NCBI GenBank assembly: GCA_001897515.1
Contig: MKTA01000019.1
Span: 165,726-229,725 of the forward strand
Reading direction: 5' to 3'
Length of the DNA stretch: 64,000 nucleotides
Origin: Bacteroidetes bacterium 41-46
GTDB lineage: Bacteria; Bacteroidota; Bacteroidia; Bacteroidales; UBA932
A program made the position numbers and the translations under genes. Position 1 is the stretch's first letter. Each line of letters opens with the position of its first letter. Of this stretch, positions 1 to 10,009 are shown piece after piece. The notes under the pieces are model-generated. The model was not told the origin of the DNA. It did not search any database and saw only the letters and a list, made by a program, of their open reading frames with translations.

Positions 1-104
1 GCCCTTTCAAGAGTTAAAAGACCTTTTGGCTCTTCTGCCTGTATTACATGGGATTGAATAATTAAACTAAACCCAAGGAGAAATTTGTATATTGATGTTT
101 TCAT
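1..104 (-). CDS. Partial secreted protein (N-terminal signal peptide only)
   Basis: Only the first 34 codons are inside the window; the gene continues past the left edge. An ATG at 104-102 opens a frame with a typical signal peptide (MKTSIYKFLLGFSLIIQSHV...) and stays open to base 1. It begins 8 bases after the stop of the DUF4876 lipoprotein gene, so it is probably the next gene of the same operon. In other Bacteroidota a DUF6850-type outer-membrane beta-barrel gene often follows a TonB receptor/DUF4876 pair; that identity is inferred from context only, since too little protein is visible. Confidence 0.7.
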   Translation of the reverse strand, partial: MKTSIYKFLLGFSLIIQSHVIQAEEPKGLLTLER

Positions 105-112
105 AATTATTC

Positions 113-1342
113 TCATTTAGCAAGAGAGGCTCTCTTCCTCGTTTCAAAATCTAAAGTAGAGTTATTTGTGTCCATATATACAACTCTTTGTCCCTGTGAA
201 GTCTCCACAACTCTCTCAACTCTCCTGTGAACGCTCTCTCCACTGCCAATACCTGATGTCATTGCAAAGCCATTATCAATTTCTGGCCTCAGTCGCTTTG
301 AGTCAGTAGCCTCCCTGAAGCACTCTAGCCCATCAATTATCAACTCCTTGTCAATCAAAAGACAGTCAAAAATTCTTCTCTCTGGCTGATTAGGATGCCA
401 AGTATATGTATCTGAGACAAATTGCTGAGTACTTTTTCCTCCCAGAGAGAATATGAAAAAGGCAGGGCTTGTCTGAGAAAAACTGAACTGATTAGAAGTT
501 CCTACTTTCCAGAAGCAGGTCAATCTTTTAACACCGACATTTGGCACGGTCTGACCACTTGTCATCACGGGATCATAAACAGCCCAATATCCTGCAATCC
601 CTAGATTAACAGCTGCAGGGGAGATAGTTGTATGGTCAATTCCATTCATTGATATTACAATTTCTTCACCAGGCAACAGAGGATTATCATATCCGCTTCC
701 GGGAAAGATCCAGGCCATTGATACAGCTGGTATTGAATCTCTCAGTTCTGAGGTTCCCGGTTTAATCCAGGCAGATGGCCTGCCGGCACCGGGAGCATTG
801 TAAGGTTCTGCCATAGCAAAGCCGAGCGAGTCAAGATAAGCCACCTCATCTGAATTATTGTAAAGAATAACATATTTATCGTATGCATAATTTTTACCGG
901 TTATGGGGTTAAGAGCACCTCCATAATATGCCTCCTTAATAATAAGCTGCCCTGTCTTAGATGCATTTAACGGGATGGTGACATTTGCAATATTGGGATC
1001 GTTGGGTGTGACAGAGATTTTATTGGCTGAACCATTGAATATATAAATAATTCCCCCTGGCTCTGCATGTTTAACAACAGCGGTAGCATTGTATGTTCCA
1101 TGAGCAACCCTTATTGATGCCCTGCCGTTTGCATCAGTAGTGCCTGAGAACTGCAGCCCTGATACAGGATCACTTATAATCAATGATATCCCCTCTGAAT
1201 TAAAGTCATATCCAATCGGCATTTTAACCTCAATCTCTATGACTGAGCTTAGAGAATCTTCACAAAAGGCCTCTTTTCTCAACTCCTTCATACACCCACT
1301 GATAATCAGTGCAATTATTATTGAAAATAAAACTCTTTTCAT
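113..1342 (-). CDS. DUF4876-type surface lipoprotein
   Basis: A 409-residue lipoprotein. Residues 1-17 form a lipoprotein signal with lipobox ISGC (Cys17). Residues about 35-125 look like a beta-sandwich carboxypeptidase-regulatory or Ig-like segment, followed by a lamin-tail-like region with the motif IKEAYYGGALNP and a 'plan of a gift'-style fold typical of DUF4876. In Bacteroidota this family is almost always encoded beside a TonB-dependent receptor, as here, where the receptor ends 10 bases upstream. The likely role is a surface-exposed partner of the receptor in binding a ligand that cannot be named from sequence. The family assignment is from memory of the DUF4876 pattern and the gene order. 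Confidence 0.75.
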   Translation of the reverse strand: MKRVLFSIIIALIISGCMKELRKEAFCEDSLSSVIEIEVKMPIGYDFNSEGISLIISDPVSGLQFSGTTDANGRASIRVAHGTYNATAVVKHAEPGGIIYIFNGSANKISVTPNDPNIANVTIPLNASKTGQLIIKEAYYGGALNPITGKNYAYDKYVILYNNSDEVAYLDSLGFAMAEPYNAPGAGRPSAWIKPGTSELRDSIPAVSMAWIFPGSGYDNPLLPGEEIVISMNGIDHTTISPAAVNLGIAGYWAVYDPVMTSGQTVPNVGVKRLTCFWKVGTSNQFSFSQTSPAFFIFSLGGKSTQQFVSDTYTWHPNQPERRIFDCLLIDKELIIDGLECFREATDSKRLRPEIDNGFAMTSGIGSGESVHRRVERVVETSQGQRVVYMDTNNSTLDFETRKRASLAK

Positions 1343-1352
1343 ACTATGATGT

Positions 1353-4220
1353 TTAGAAGGTTAGTCTTAACTCTGCCCCAAAATAAATCTCTGTATTCAT
1401 TCTTGAACCCGCAGCATTAGGCCTTGTGTTCAATTTCATTATGGGCCTGGAGTTGGTAAAATTGTTAGCATAAAACGATAGCGAAGCAAGATTTCCTATC
1501 TCTTTGGTTATTCTCAAATTTGCCATAAAATAGGGTTTATATCCTGATTTTTGGAAATAATAGGGCTGGCTTGAAGAGAGTATAAGCATCTGTAATCTCT
1601 TCTTAAGATCAGGATCTGTTGTAGTATAATAATCTTCAAATGACCTTATATTTCCGTTTTTATCCATATAGAAATCGGGATTTCTGTACAGGGTGCCATC
1701 AACTCTCTCACCGCCCCAGTCTCCATAAACTCTGTTTCCCTCATTGTCAAGCATATAAATCCGCTCTTTATCATATATATTCCATTTGTCGTTTACCCAT
1801 ATGAATTGGCCTACAAGAGAGATTACAAGCCTAATAGAGGGGATGTTAGTAATAATATGAAGATTTGAATTAAACCTGCTGCTACCATCCCCGACTGTTA
1901 AATAATGAGCTTTTGATTCATATATTCCGACATACGGGAGCTTTTCCCTGTTATTGACAGGATCAGTTATTGATATATATTCTCGCCTCAGGCCCGGAGA
2001 TCCGTCAAGCTGATAAATATATGCACCGCTCAATATAATTGATGTGTTAAGAGACTTAATTCGTCCAAAATCAAATTCATACTCTAACCCCCACTTTTTT
2101 GTTTCACCTCTGTTATCAGGAGTTGAATATTGCTTAAACTCTGTATAAGTAGTATAGTCAAGCGGAATATACTCTCCCTGATTGTTTTTTATCCAGACCT
2201 TTCCCTCCCTGAAAACCGGTGAGGCATTAGGATCCGTCACGCTACTGTAGTAATCATAAGAGGAGGTCAAATAGGAGTAGTTGTCCGTTATGCCATTCTT
2301 TAATCTTTCATTGAACCATGTCAATCTGGTTTTGATTCCTACTATATCAATATCAGCACCTATCTCAACATTTCTTGTTTTTACAGGTTTCAATTCATAT
2401 TGAAGCCGGTTGTCAACAATTTCTGTCTGGATAACCGCCAGTGACTGACCTGAAGATGAGTTTCTATACTGGAAAAGCGGTATATCAATGTATGCAGGAG
2501 CAGGATATAGAAGCCCTATTGCCGGCAGTCTATTCATCAATCCCCACCCACCTCTTAAGGTTATCTCCCGGAATACCCCTTCTCCTCTGTATGGGAACAG
2601 AGAGTATTTGACATTACTTCTTGGGTCAATTGTCGGCTTGTAACTGTACCCTTTGATCATCATCTTTGTAACTCTCGCACCTGCGCTGATCTCAAAGTCC
2701 CTCCCGAAAAGTTTTCCGGCAACTCTCTCCTCAGCATATACACTTATATCATTCATGAAAGGGATATCCGAATATGGTCTCTCTCTGAAATACTGAGGTG
2801 CACTTCCTGTGTAATAGGTTCCTCTCCCACGGTTCCCTTTGCTGTTGAATTCAATACCGGCCATGGTTCTGAAGATAGTACCGGCAATCTCTCTGTTTAG
2901 AAAAGCTGATACTTTCCCGCTTAAATAGAGAGGAAGCTCCTCATTTCTTCTATCAAATTCATCTAGTTCACCTGTAAACCACCCTTCTCTAATACCCTCA
3001 CTCATGCTATTGATAGTGGGTTGAGGAAGTCCGTTATTTATTGAGAATTTCTGAAAATTCTCTTTAGAGAATCTTCCTGAAAGGTTGTAGTTAAGTGATG
3101 TTATCCAGCTCCTCTTGAGTTGCCAGTTACCATAGATAGAGAGTGCTATATTTGACTCTCTTCTTTTTGTAAAGTCCCTGCGTGAGACATCCGGGTCAAC
3201 CATTGAGTTATTTCTTACTAAATATCCACTAAGATTTGCATTGAATCTTAAAGGAGCATTGTTTCTGATAAATGTATTAGAATAGGTTATTCCTAGAGTA
3301 GTTCTGTTAAAAATATCCACCGGAGAACGGGCATCTTTGTATGCATGAGCAAAGTCTGCATCTACATTTAAGTTTCCTCTCTCTCCTCCCAGGTAGAATC
3401 CTTTGCTGAATGATATGGCCTTTGTTCTGGGATCGGCTTTTATTCTGATTTCATAAGGAGATTTTCCCGCCTTGGTTTTAACCAATACCGCACCCGAAGT
3501 TACGTCTCCGTACTCCGCTGAAAGTATCCCCTTCAAAACCTCTACAGATTCAATATTATCCGTGGAGTAGCGCCTGTAGTCTAATGTGTTAAACAGGTCT
3601 GTCTCAGTCTCAACAAAATGTGTTGCATCGTTAAAGACCCTTGATCCATTCATAAATAGAGCAACTCCCCTTGCATTATTTTTGCCGGGATCCTGAACAG
3701 ATCTGATAGCTATGTCATTTTTACTAGTCAGACTTGGATTTGAAGTTAATGCTCCCGGCAAAAGCTGCATTATATCTGCCAGGCTGGAGGGCTGCAGGTG
3801 CCTTATTGCTGTTGGTCCAATTACAGATGATGTATTAATTGACTTTCCTGTTACTGCTGTTACAGTAATCTCCTCTATCTCCAGATTCTCCTCCTCTAAT
3901 TGCAGGACAATCTCCTTAATATCCTTTCCTGCATCGGCAACTATTGTTAAATCTGCATAACCCAGTGTTGTTATATCAATATTATACCTCCCTTTAGGTA
4001 TCCTCTCAATTTTAAACTCCCCTCTTTCGTCTGAATATGCCCATACACTAAGCTCTCTTATAAGCACAAATGCGTTAGGCAAAGGGTCCCCTGTCTCCTT
4101 TGCCACCACTTTACCCTCAATTATTACACCCTCCTTGCCGACAGATTGTGCACTCACAGATGCCGATATCAGGACCAGCAATATGGCGAGAACTGGTAAT
4201 CTTAAGTTTTCAATTATCAT
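1353..4220 (-). CDS. TonB-dependent receptor with carboxypeptidase-regulatory-like domain
   Basis: A 955-residue outer-membrane receptor. It has a signal peptide ending near SVSAQ (residue 25), a CarboxypepD_reg-like domain at about 32-112 (VIIEGKVVAKETGDPLPNAFV...GYADL), a plug at about 120-255 containing ALFMNGSR and the Bacteroidota hallmark IESVEVLKGILSAEYG, and a beta-barrel that ends in an aromatic residue (AELRLTF). There is no SusD-like gene next to it, so this is not a classical Sus polysaccharide locus. The partner is the DUF4876 lipoprotein, which suggests metal, peptide or small-ligand uptake rather than glycan import. The substrate is unknown. It starts 12 bases after the upstream hydrolase gene. 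Confidence 0.93.
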   Translation of the reverse strand: MIIENLRLPVLAILLVLISASVSAQSVGKEGVIIEGKVVAKETGDPLPNAFVLIRELSVWAYSDERGEFKIERIPKGRYNIDITTLGYADLTIVADAGKDIKEIVLQLEEENLEIEEITVTAVTGKSINTSSVIGPTAIRHLQPSSLADIMQLLPGALTSNPSLTSKNDIAIRSVQDPGKNNARGVALFMNGSRVFNDATHFVETETDLFNTLDYRRYSTDNIESVEVLKGILSAEYGDVTSGAVLVKTKAGKSPYEIRIKADPRTKAISFSKGFYLGGERGNLNVDADFAHAYKDARSPVDIFNRTTLGITYSNTFIRNNAPLRFNANLSGYLVRNNSMVDPDVSRRDFTKRRESNIALSIYGNWQLKRSWITSLNYNLSGRFSKENFQKFSINNGLPQPTINSMSEGIREGWFTGELDEFDRRNEELPLYLSGKVSAFLNREIAGTIFRTMAGIEFNSKGNRGRGTYYTGSAPQYFRERPYSDIPFMNDISVYAEERVAGKLFGRDFEISAGARVTKMMIKGYSYKPTIDPRSNVKYSLFPYRGEGVFREITLRGGWGLMNRLPAIGLLYPAPAYIDIPLFQYRNSSSGQSLAVIQTEIVDNRLQYELKPVKTRNVEIGADIDIVGIKTRLTWFNERLKNGITDNYSYLTSSYDYYSSVTDPNASPVFREGKVWIKNNQGEYIPLDYTTYTEFKQYSTPDNRGETKKWGLEYEFDFGRIKSLNTSIILSGAYIYQLDGSPGLRREYISITDPVNNREKLPYVGIYESKAHYLTVGDGSSRFNSNLHIITNIPSIRLVISLVGQFIWVNDKWNIYDKERIYMLDNEGNRVYGDWGGERVDGTLYRNPDFYMDKNGNIRSFEDYYTTTDPDLKKRLQMLILSSSQPYYFQKSGYKPYFMANLRITKEIGNLASLSFYANNFTNSRPIMKLNTRPNAAGSRMNTEIYFGAELRLTF

Positions 4221-4232
4221 TATATATGGGTT

Positions 4233-5162
4233 TTACAATGTTTCAATAAATTTGCATATTCGCCTAAAATAGAGATCTCCTCCGGACTCCCAAATATCAA
4301 GATGAGAGGCATTTTGTAAAATCAAAATTGAGCTCATTCTGTTCTTTAAAGCTGAATAAATCTCATAGGCATTGGCCGGGTTAATCTTGTTGTCTCTGCC
4401 TCCATGCACTATCATCACAGGAATATTTATCCTTTTGGCAGCAATGGAAGGCGATACTGTTTCGGGGTCAAGACCAGTCAATCCAATAACTCTTTTTACA
4501 ATTACATTTTCAGCCGGCTTGAAATTTAACCCTGCCATTAAACGGAAGTAGCCTTCTGCTACGTTTTCAAACCTTCCATAAGAGCTTTCAGAAACAACGC
4601 CGTCAACTCGTGAATCCTCAGCAGCCACCAAAAGAGAAACTGCAGCTCCGAGAGATTGGCCCCACAATATGAGCTTTCCATTTATTCCCCATTTTTTTTC
4701 AATATAATCTATCAGCTCTTTCAGGTCGCCTCTCTCCAAATGACCATATGTTACAAAATCCCCCTCGCTCTCTCCATGATATCTCATGTCCATTGAGAAG
4801 CAATCAAATCCGAGTCGGGAGTAGTAGGATGCAAGAGGGTAGAAAATCTCTTTTGATCTTCTGATGCCGTGAGAGAAAATAATAGTGCCTTGATTGCGTA
4901 AAGAATCTATTGCTGAGACTTTTAAAACACTAATTGAAGCCCCGTTTGAAGTTTCAAAATTGAATTTGGAAACAAACTTCTTATTGATGTTGAAACTCTC
5001 ACATTCAAGCAAAGAGTCAGAGGAGTGATCTGCCATGAACAGTGAAGAGATTGATGAGTTCACCTTAACTGAAAGGATTGGAACTATCCAGTAAATTGCA
5101 GCCGCCAATGTGAATATGACGGCAAAAATAAAAATAAAGAGAATTCTATACGGTCTTTTCAT
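4233..5162 (-). CDS. Membrane-anchored alpha/beta hydrolase
   Basis: A 309-residue protein with one N-terminal membrane segment (about residues 7-30), so the catalytic domain is probably periplasmic. The alpha/beta hydrolase core shows the oxyanion-region sequence IIFSHGIRRS (about 95-104), the nucleophile elbow GQSLG with Ser171, an acidic residue in VHGGRDNKI, and a C-terminal His in NASHLDIW. The family resembles serine aminopeptidase S33 / YfhR-BEM46-type hydrolases. The start overlaps the end of the DUF4105 gene by 17 bases, implying translational coupling. The substrate cannot be assigned. Confidence 0.85.
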   Translation of the reverse strand: MKRPYRILFIFIFAVIFTLAAAIYWIVPILSVKVNSSISSLFMADHSSDSLLECESFNINKKFVSKFNFETSNGASISVLKVSAIDSLRNQGTIIFSHGIRRSKEIFYPLASYYSRLGFDCFSMDMRYHGESEGDFVTYGHLERGDLKELIDYIEKKWGINGKLILWGQSLGAAVSLLVAAEDSRVDGVVSESSYGRFENVAEGYFRLMAGLNFKPAENVIVKRVIGLTGLDPETVSPSIAAKRINIPVMIVHGGRDNKINPANAYEIYSALKNRMSSILILQNASHLDIWESGGDLYFRRICKFIETL

Positions 5163-6279
5163 TAACTCTCTCTCTTATGCCTCCCAGCATTGCAAACTGT
5201 GAAGCAACAATTAACACATACTCCGGCAAATAACCTTGAATACCATTAAGCCATATTACAGCAATCGTCAGAGAGAGCACCAAAAGAATAATTATCAGCA
5301 CTCTGGCAAGCTTCCCACATCTCTTTACGAATGGAAGAGTTACCAGAAGCAGAGCGTAAATAGGATTACACCACAAAAGGTTGTAATTGGCATGCAGCTC
5401 AATATGGTCAGTCATAATTATTATGCCGGTCAGTACCAACCCTAGCAGGGCCGACAGAACAAGTACAATATCCTGAACCGGTCTCAGAACTCTTATAAAT
5501 CTTGATGCCACAGTAAGCAGGAAAATTATGATTGAGATAAAAAGCGGAGAGATAAAAAAATTTGTCGGTTTTGACACAGATGTCTCCTTTCTTGGCATAA
5601 GCTCTTTGAAATCTGCTGATTCGGACAACCCGTCAAAAAGTTTATCCGGAAGAAACATCCCCTCTCTCAATGAAATAACTCTATCAAGATTTGAACCCAG
5701 TATAAGATTAATTCCGGCTCTTGTCCACTTTGATTCCCTTACATATCCATTGATAAGTTCTCTGAAATTCTTATCCTCTGTACCAGTCGGCAATTCAACA
5801 TAATTCTCAAGGATGTCTCTTAACTCTGTAGTACAGTTTTTGAACAAAAACGAATATAGATAGTACCTGTTTTCCGGTCTGTAGAGGTAAATGAGCCTCT
5901 CCATAATCTCATTTTTTTGTTCTTGTGTAAGATCTATTATCTGTTCAACTACACCACGTCCCTCATAATCATACTGCCAAAGAAAATCCTCAGTATTCTG
6001 CACCCCAAGCATATAGTTGAGCTTGCCCTGCATAAATTTCAGATAGAAATTTGGTGTTGCAAAATCAAACAGACCAAAGTTGAAAATAACATCCATTGAG
6101 AGAGAGTCATCTTTTACTCTTAAAGCACTGTGGCCAAAAGTAGAGTAGAGCTCACTTCCACCTGTGCAGGTTATAAGAGAAATGGTGGCATTTCTGTATT
6201 TGACATCATTGGCATTTGCCGTAGTCCAGGCAAAAACTAAAACACTTATCAGAAAAAATTTAATTAAAAGATTCCGCAT
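5146..6279 (-). CDS. DUF4105 membrane protein (Lnb-like lipoprotein N-acyltransferase candidate)
   Basis: A 377-residue protein with a signal peptide (about 1-23), a DUF4105 domain at about 30-200 (LITCTGGSELYSTFGHSALR, FLFKNCTTELRD) and about five C-terminal membrane helices (about 230-370). The Cys-containing stretch KNCTTELRD and the early GHSALR motif are the conserved family signature. A Bacteroides DUF4105 protein (Lnb) has been reported as the lipoprotein N-acyltransferase of Bacteroidota; if this is the same subfamily it would finish triacylation of the many lipoproteins encoded here. Its ATG overlaps the amidase stop as TAATG. The family is confident, the Lnb function is inference. 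Confidence 0.8.
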   Translation of the reverse strand: MRNLLIKFFLISVLVFAWTTANANDVKYRNATISLITCTGGSELYSTFGHSALRVKDDSLSMDVIFNFGLFDFATPNFYLKFMQGKLNYMLGVQNTEDFLWQYDYEGRGVVEQIIDLTQEQKNEIMERLIYLYRPENRYYLYSFLFKNCTTELRDILENYVELPTGTEDKNFRELINGYVRESKWTRAGINLILGSNLDRVISLREGMFLPDKLFDGLSESADFKELMPRKETSVSKPTNFFISPLFISIIIFLLTVASRFIRVLRPVQDIVLVLSALLGLVLTGIIIMTDHIELHANYNLLWCNPIYALLLVTLPFVKRCGKLARVLIIILLVLSLTIAVIWLNGIQGYLPEYVLIVASQFAMLGGIRERVNEKTV

Positions 6280-7880
6280 TACCTTCTTTTTCTAAATCTG
6301 AAAGAGTTGAGATAATTCGGTGCCCTTCTATGATTTGTCCCCTGTTCAAAGGAGTAAGCTATTGCCAAAAGTTCAGCCTCACTCCAGGCCCTCCCGAAAA
6401 ATGAGATCCCAACAGGCAGGTCTCCAATAAATCCCATTGGTACAGTTATATTTGGATAGCCTGAGATAGCAGCATATGAGGAGCTGCTTCCCAGAAAGTT
6501 ATCTCCGTTTATAAGATCCGTCTTCCATGCAGGTCCTCCGGTTGGAGCCATTAATGCATCAAGTTTGTTATCTCTCATAACTTTATCAATTCCCTCCTCC
6601 CTAGTCATCTTCTGCATATGTGCAAGCGACCTCTTATACTCATCCTCCTCCAGAGAACCTTTCTGAGCAGCCATTATAAGCAGCTGCTGATCAAAGAACC
6701 TCAGCTCAACAGAATCCTCTCTGTTAAATTCAATTAACTCTTCCAGAGTCTTCACAGGAGCACCCTCTCCCAAAGATGCGAAGTAGCTCTCCAGTCCATT
6801 TTTAAACTCATACAGCATAACCTGAAAAGAGGCGGCACTCACCCCTGATCCCAATGGATAATTTATCTCAATTATCTCTGCACCTGCTTTTTCCATAAAA
6901 GCAACAGCATCATTCATTACAGAGTCAACCTTAAAATGAAAACCGCTTATATTTTTCAGAAGCCCGATTCTCTTTCCCTTAAGAGCATCCTTGTTCAAAT
7001 AAACAGAATAATCATTTATAAACCTGGCTTCCGGATTAAGCGTTTTGCTGTCGGAAGAGTCTATAGCAGCCAATACTCCTAAAACTATAGCAGCATCTTC
7101 CACACTCCGTGTCATAGGGCCCGGTGTATCCTGAGTAAAAGATATCGGGATTATTCCACTCCTGCTTATTAATCCTACAGTCGGTTTAAGACCCACAATT
7201 CCATTGTTGTTAGAAGGGCATACTATAGAACCGTTGGTCTCAGTTCCGATTGCAAAAGCACAGAGATTTGCAGCAACCGCCACCCCGGAGCCGGAACTTG
7301 ATCCGCAAGGATTTCTGTCAGTTACATATGGGTTCCTGGTTTGGCCTCCAACTCCGCTCCACCCGCTTGAGGAGAGGTTTCCTCTGAAATTTGCCCACTC
7401 ACTCAAATTTGATTTACCAATTATTATTGCACCGGCCTCTCTTAAAAGCTCTGCTACTCTGCTGTCTCTTCCTGGAAAAGAATGCATTAGCACAGTCGCA
7501 CCTGCTGTAGTAGGCATTGAGTCCTTTGAGTCAATATTGTCTTTTAAGATGACCGGAATTCCATGAAGAGGTCCTCTGTCATTTCCCTCTTTCAGCTCTC
7601 TCTCAAGCTCCTCTGCAATTTTTAATGCATCAGGATTAACAGAAATTATAGAATTAAGCATTGGCCCACTCTTGTCAAGCTTCTCAATTCTTAAAAGATA
7701 GTCCTCAGTTACCCTCCTGACAGAGAGTGTACCGTTTCTAAATCCCTCTCCCAGCTCTTTTATGGTTATCTCCTCAAGGTAAGAGGTATCTGCCCTATCT
7801 ACGCCTCCCGAACAAGAATGCAACACAGCACAAATTGACACAAAAGAGGTTAATAACAATAGTAGCGCAATCTTTTTCAT
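6279..7880 (-). CDS. Amidase-signature-family lipoprotein
   Basis: A 533-residue amidase of the AS family (Ser-cisSer-Lys hydrolases such as GatA and FAAH-type amidases). The N-terminus is a lipoprotein signal with Cys23 (AVLHSC). The catalytic Lys113 lies in ILKDNID, the Gly/Ser-rich cis-Ser motif in CGSSSGSG at about 192-199, and the nucleophile is Ser218 in TETNGSIVCPS, all intact. The C-terminal NITVPMGF motif is also typical. Export to the periplasm argues against a GatCAB role and for amide or peptide scavenging. It is translationally coupled to the DUF4105 gene by a one-base overlap. Confidence 0.9.
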   Translation of the reverse strand: MKKIALLLLLTSFVSICAVLHSCSGGVDRADTSYLEEITIKELGEGFRNGTLSVRRVTEDYLLRIEKLDKSGPMLNSIISVNPDALKIAEELERELKEGNDRGPLHGIPVILKDNIDSKDSMPTTAGATVLMHSFPGRDSRVAELLREAGAIIIGKSNLSEWANFRGNLSSSGWSGVGGQTRNPYVTDRNPCGSSSGSGVAVAANLCAFAIGTETNGSIVCPSNNNGIVGLKPTVGLISRSGIIPISFTQDTPGPMTRSVEDAAIVLGVLAAIDSSDSKTLNPEARFINDYSVYLNKDALKGKRIGLLKNISGFHFKVDSVMNDAVAFMEKAGAEIIEINYPLGSGVSAASFQVMLYEFKNGLESYFASLGEGAPVKTLEELIEFNREDSVELRFFDQQLLIMAAQKGSLEEDEYKRSLAHMQKMTREEGIDKVMRDNKLDALMAPTGGPAWKTDLINGDNFLGSSSSYAAISGYPNITVPMGFIGDLPVGISFFGRAWSEAELLAIAYSFEQGTNHRRAPNYLNSFRFRKRR

Positions 7881-7891
7881 AGTATTACAAT

Positions 7892-8455
7892 TTATTTGCC
7901 GATTCTCCAGCGAGACATCAGAGATCTGGTTTTCGGGAATATTCCTCTCTGCTTGACCCTTACATCCTCAACTACATAAAAAACATCCGGGTCAAACTCT
8001 GTAACAATCTTTTCAATCTTCTTCATCTCCTTTCTCTCAATAACAGTCTCAATAATTTCAATCCTCTCCATTGAGCCTGTAGCTTCAAGAAGTGTAGCTC
8101 CGTAATTGTTGCTGTTGAAAATTGAGACCAGTTCACGACCATTCTTTCTTGTGTAAATTCTGCATAGAATTATCCCAAAAGCAATTCTCTGCTCTATCAA
8201 TATCCCTACAAAATTACCTGAAGCATATCCGGCTGCATAAGAGATATAGGCAACCATATCATTTGCCCTAGAGAAGATTTCGGAGATAACTACAATCCAG
8301 ATCAGCACCTCAAAAAAGCCAATAAGAGGGGCTTTGTATTTCTCCCCTTTTGAGACAAAAATAATTCTTAGAGTTCCCAGTGTAACATCTATAATCCTTC
8401 CGAAAAAAATAATCACAGGAAGAAGGTATGGGTATGTATCCAGAAAGTCAAACAT
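7892..8455 (-). CDS. UPF0316 membrane protein with DUF2179 domain
   Basis: A 187-residue protein. Three predicted membrane helices occupy about residues 8-100 (PVIIFFGRIIDVTLGTLRII is the UPF0316/DUF5698 signature), followed by a cytoplasmic DUF2179 domain at about 110-175 (IIETVIERKEMKKIEKIVTEFDPDVFYVVEDVR). No biochemical function is established for the family; DUF2179 is a small alpha-beta domain thought to be regulatory. It is 11 bases upstream of the amidase start and co-directional, so it is probably in the same transcription unit. Confidence 0.88.
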   Translation of the reverse strand: MFDFLDTYPYLLPVIIFFGRIIDVTLGTLRIIFVSKGEKYKAPLIGFFEVLIWIVVISEIFSRANDMVAYISYAAGYASGNFVGILIEQRIAFGIILCRIYTRKNGRELVSIFNSNNYGATLLEATGSMERIEIIETVIERKEMKKIEKIVTEFDPDVFYVVEDVRVKQRGIFPKTRSLMSRWRIGK

Positions 8456-8494
8456 AATCTGTTTTTTATATTATTTTCAAAATTAACAATTATT

Positions 8495-10009
8495 TCATTG
8501 CCTTTTAAAGAGCAGGTCGTGAAAGTCGTAGCTAAAATCTGTCAATGGAGAGATTGCCCTCATAGTAAAACTATCTGCAACACCCTCACGATCCAGGGTA
8601 TAAACAGCAAATGCGTCTGCATCAAAAGACCTGTCATCCCACTTAACAATGAAAGTGTTTCCTTTATAAAAAAACATCTCTCCGGAGAGCTTGGGAGATC
8701 TGGCAGAGGTGAATCTTAGTCTCTCTCCGGAAAGATCAATTCTCACCTCTCCCAGCCAGCTATCTTTAAAGGTTCCGCAATACTTTTTTAACTCCTCATT
8801 ACTTAAACCTCCTTTTGCACCCTCCACAACTTTCTCAACCTCATTTACAATTTTACGGGCCTCATTTGTAGCCCTTTGGAACCTCTCAAAATTTTCAGAA
8901 ACTCTGTCACGCCCCTCTATTCCTAAATAGCTGTCAAGAATAGTATTGGTTATTGATGAGAAGGCCTCAGAAGATTGCTGATTTGTGAAGACAATTATAC
9001 CCAATTTAAGATCCGGTATCATTGTGACCTGAGTTAATACTCCGGAGAGTCCGCCTGTATGGGTTACCATTCGGAATCCCTCTATATCGTTTACACGCCA
9101 TCCTAATGCATATGCAGAGAAATTCACTTTATATGCAGCCGGGCCTCTGACAGGAATAATAGTTTGCGGAGTCCAGGTATCTTCATACTCTCTTTTTTCC
9201 ATTTGGGCGATAATCCATTTTGACATATCTGACACACTGCTGTAAATCCCACCGGCAGGGTTTGCCATGGGATTCAGCTTCATCTCAACAACCTGCACTC
9301 TCCCGTTTACAGACACATGGGGGTCAATCACATTGTTTTTATCCTTTAACCTTGCGTATGAAGCTGCGCTCCTTGTCATACCTAGTGGAGACATAATTCT
9401 ACTCTCAACGAACTCCTCCCAGCTAATCCCTGAGACTCTTGACACCACCTCACCGGCAACAATATACATCAGGTTGTTGTAGCTGTATTTAGTTCTAAAG
9501 GGAGACTCCCCTTTTAGAAATCTAAGATTGTAGATTACATCCTTTGTATTGAAATCTGAGCCGTCAGGCCAAATCATAAGGTCTCCTGAGCCAAGCCCAT
9601 AACCCCCTCGGTGAGAGAGAAGGTCGCTTATTGTGAAGTTTTGAGTTACATAAGGGTCATAAAGCCTGAATTCAGGGATTATATCACACACCTTAGTATC
9701 CCATCTAAGCTTTTTCTCCCTGACTAAAATTGAGAGTGCAGCACCGGTAAATGCCTTACTGTTTGAAGCTATTGCAAAAAGGGTATGTTCATCAACCGAA
9801 GCCTTACCAGCCAATGATGATACTCCATATCCCTTCATATGAACAATCTTTCCATCCTTAACAACTGCTACAGCAACTCCCGGAACATTGAATGTATTCA
9901 TTACCCTCTCCGTGACCTTATCAATCAATTTGCTTTTAGCAAATGCAAAACATCCCGGTAGAATCACAAGGGCCAGGAGGCTAATCAAAAATTTTGTACT
10001 CTTTTTCAT
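8495..10009 (-). CDS. Secreted serine hydrolase, class C beta-lactamase fold
   Basis: A 504-residue protein with an N-terminal export signal (residues 1-25; the LPGC sequence could be a poor lipobox). The penicillin-recognising-enzyme core carries S82-N-S-K85, the YSYNN (YxN) motif, and HTGG in place of KTG. A C-terminal beta-barrel of about 110 residues (YCGTFKDSWLGEVRI...) matches the DUF3471 accessory domain common in D-aminopeptidase and esterase relatives. It is more likely a peptidase or esterase than a resistance beta-lactamase. The start overlaps the 3' end of the Nudix-like gene by 29 bases. Confidence 0.9.
   Translation of the reverse strand: MKKSTKFLISLLALVILPGCFAFAKSKLIDKVTERVMNTFNVPGVAVAVVKDGKIVHMKGYGVSSLAGKASVDEHTLFAIASNSKAFTGAALSILVREKKLRWDTKVCDIIPEFRLYDPYVTQNFTISDLLSHRGGYGLGSGDLMIWPDGSDFNTKDVIYNLRFLKGESPFRTKYSYNNLMYIVAGEVVSRVSGISWEEFVESRIMSPLGMTRSAASYARLKDKNNVIDPHVSVNGRVQVVEMKLNPMANPAGGIYSSVSDMSKWIIAQMEKREYEDTWTPQTIIPVRGPAAYKVNFSAYALGWRVNDIEGFRMVTHTGGLSGVLTQVTMIPDLKLGIIVFTNQQSSEAFSSITNTILDSYLGIEGRDRVSENFERFQRATNEARKIVNEVEKVVEGAKGGLSNEELKKYCGTFKDSWLGEVRIDLSGERLRFTSARSPKLSGEMFFYKGNTFIVKWDDRSFDADAFAVYTLDREGVADSFTMRAISPLTDFSYDFHDLLFKRQ

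Noticed and set aside
8495-10009. Antibiotic-resistance beta-lactamase
   Set aside because: The HTGG in place of KTG and the C-terminal DUF3471-like barrel point to esterase or peptidase relatives.
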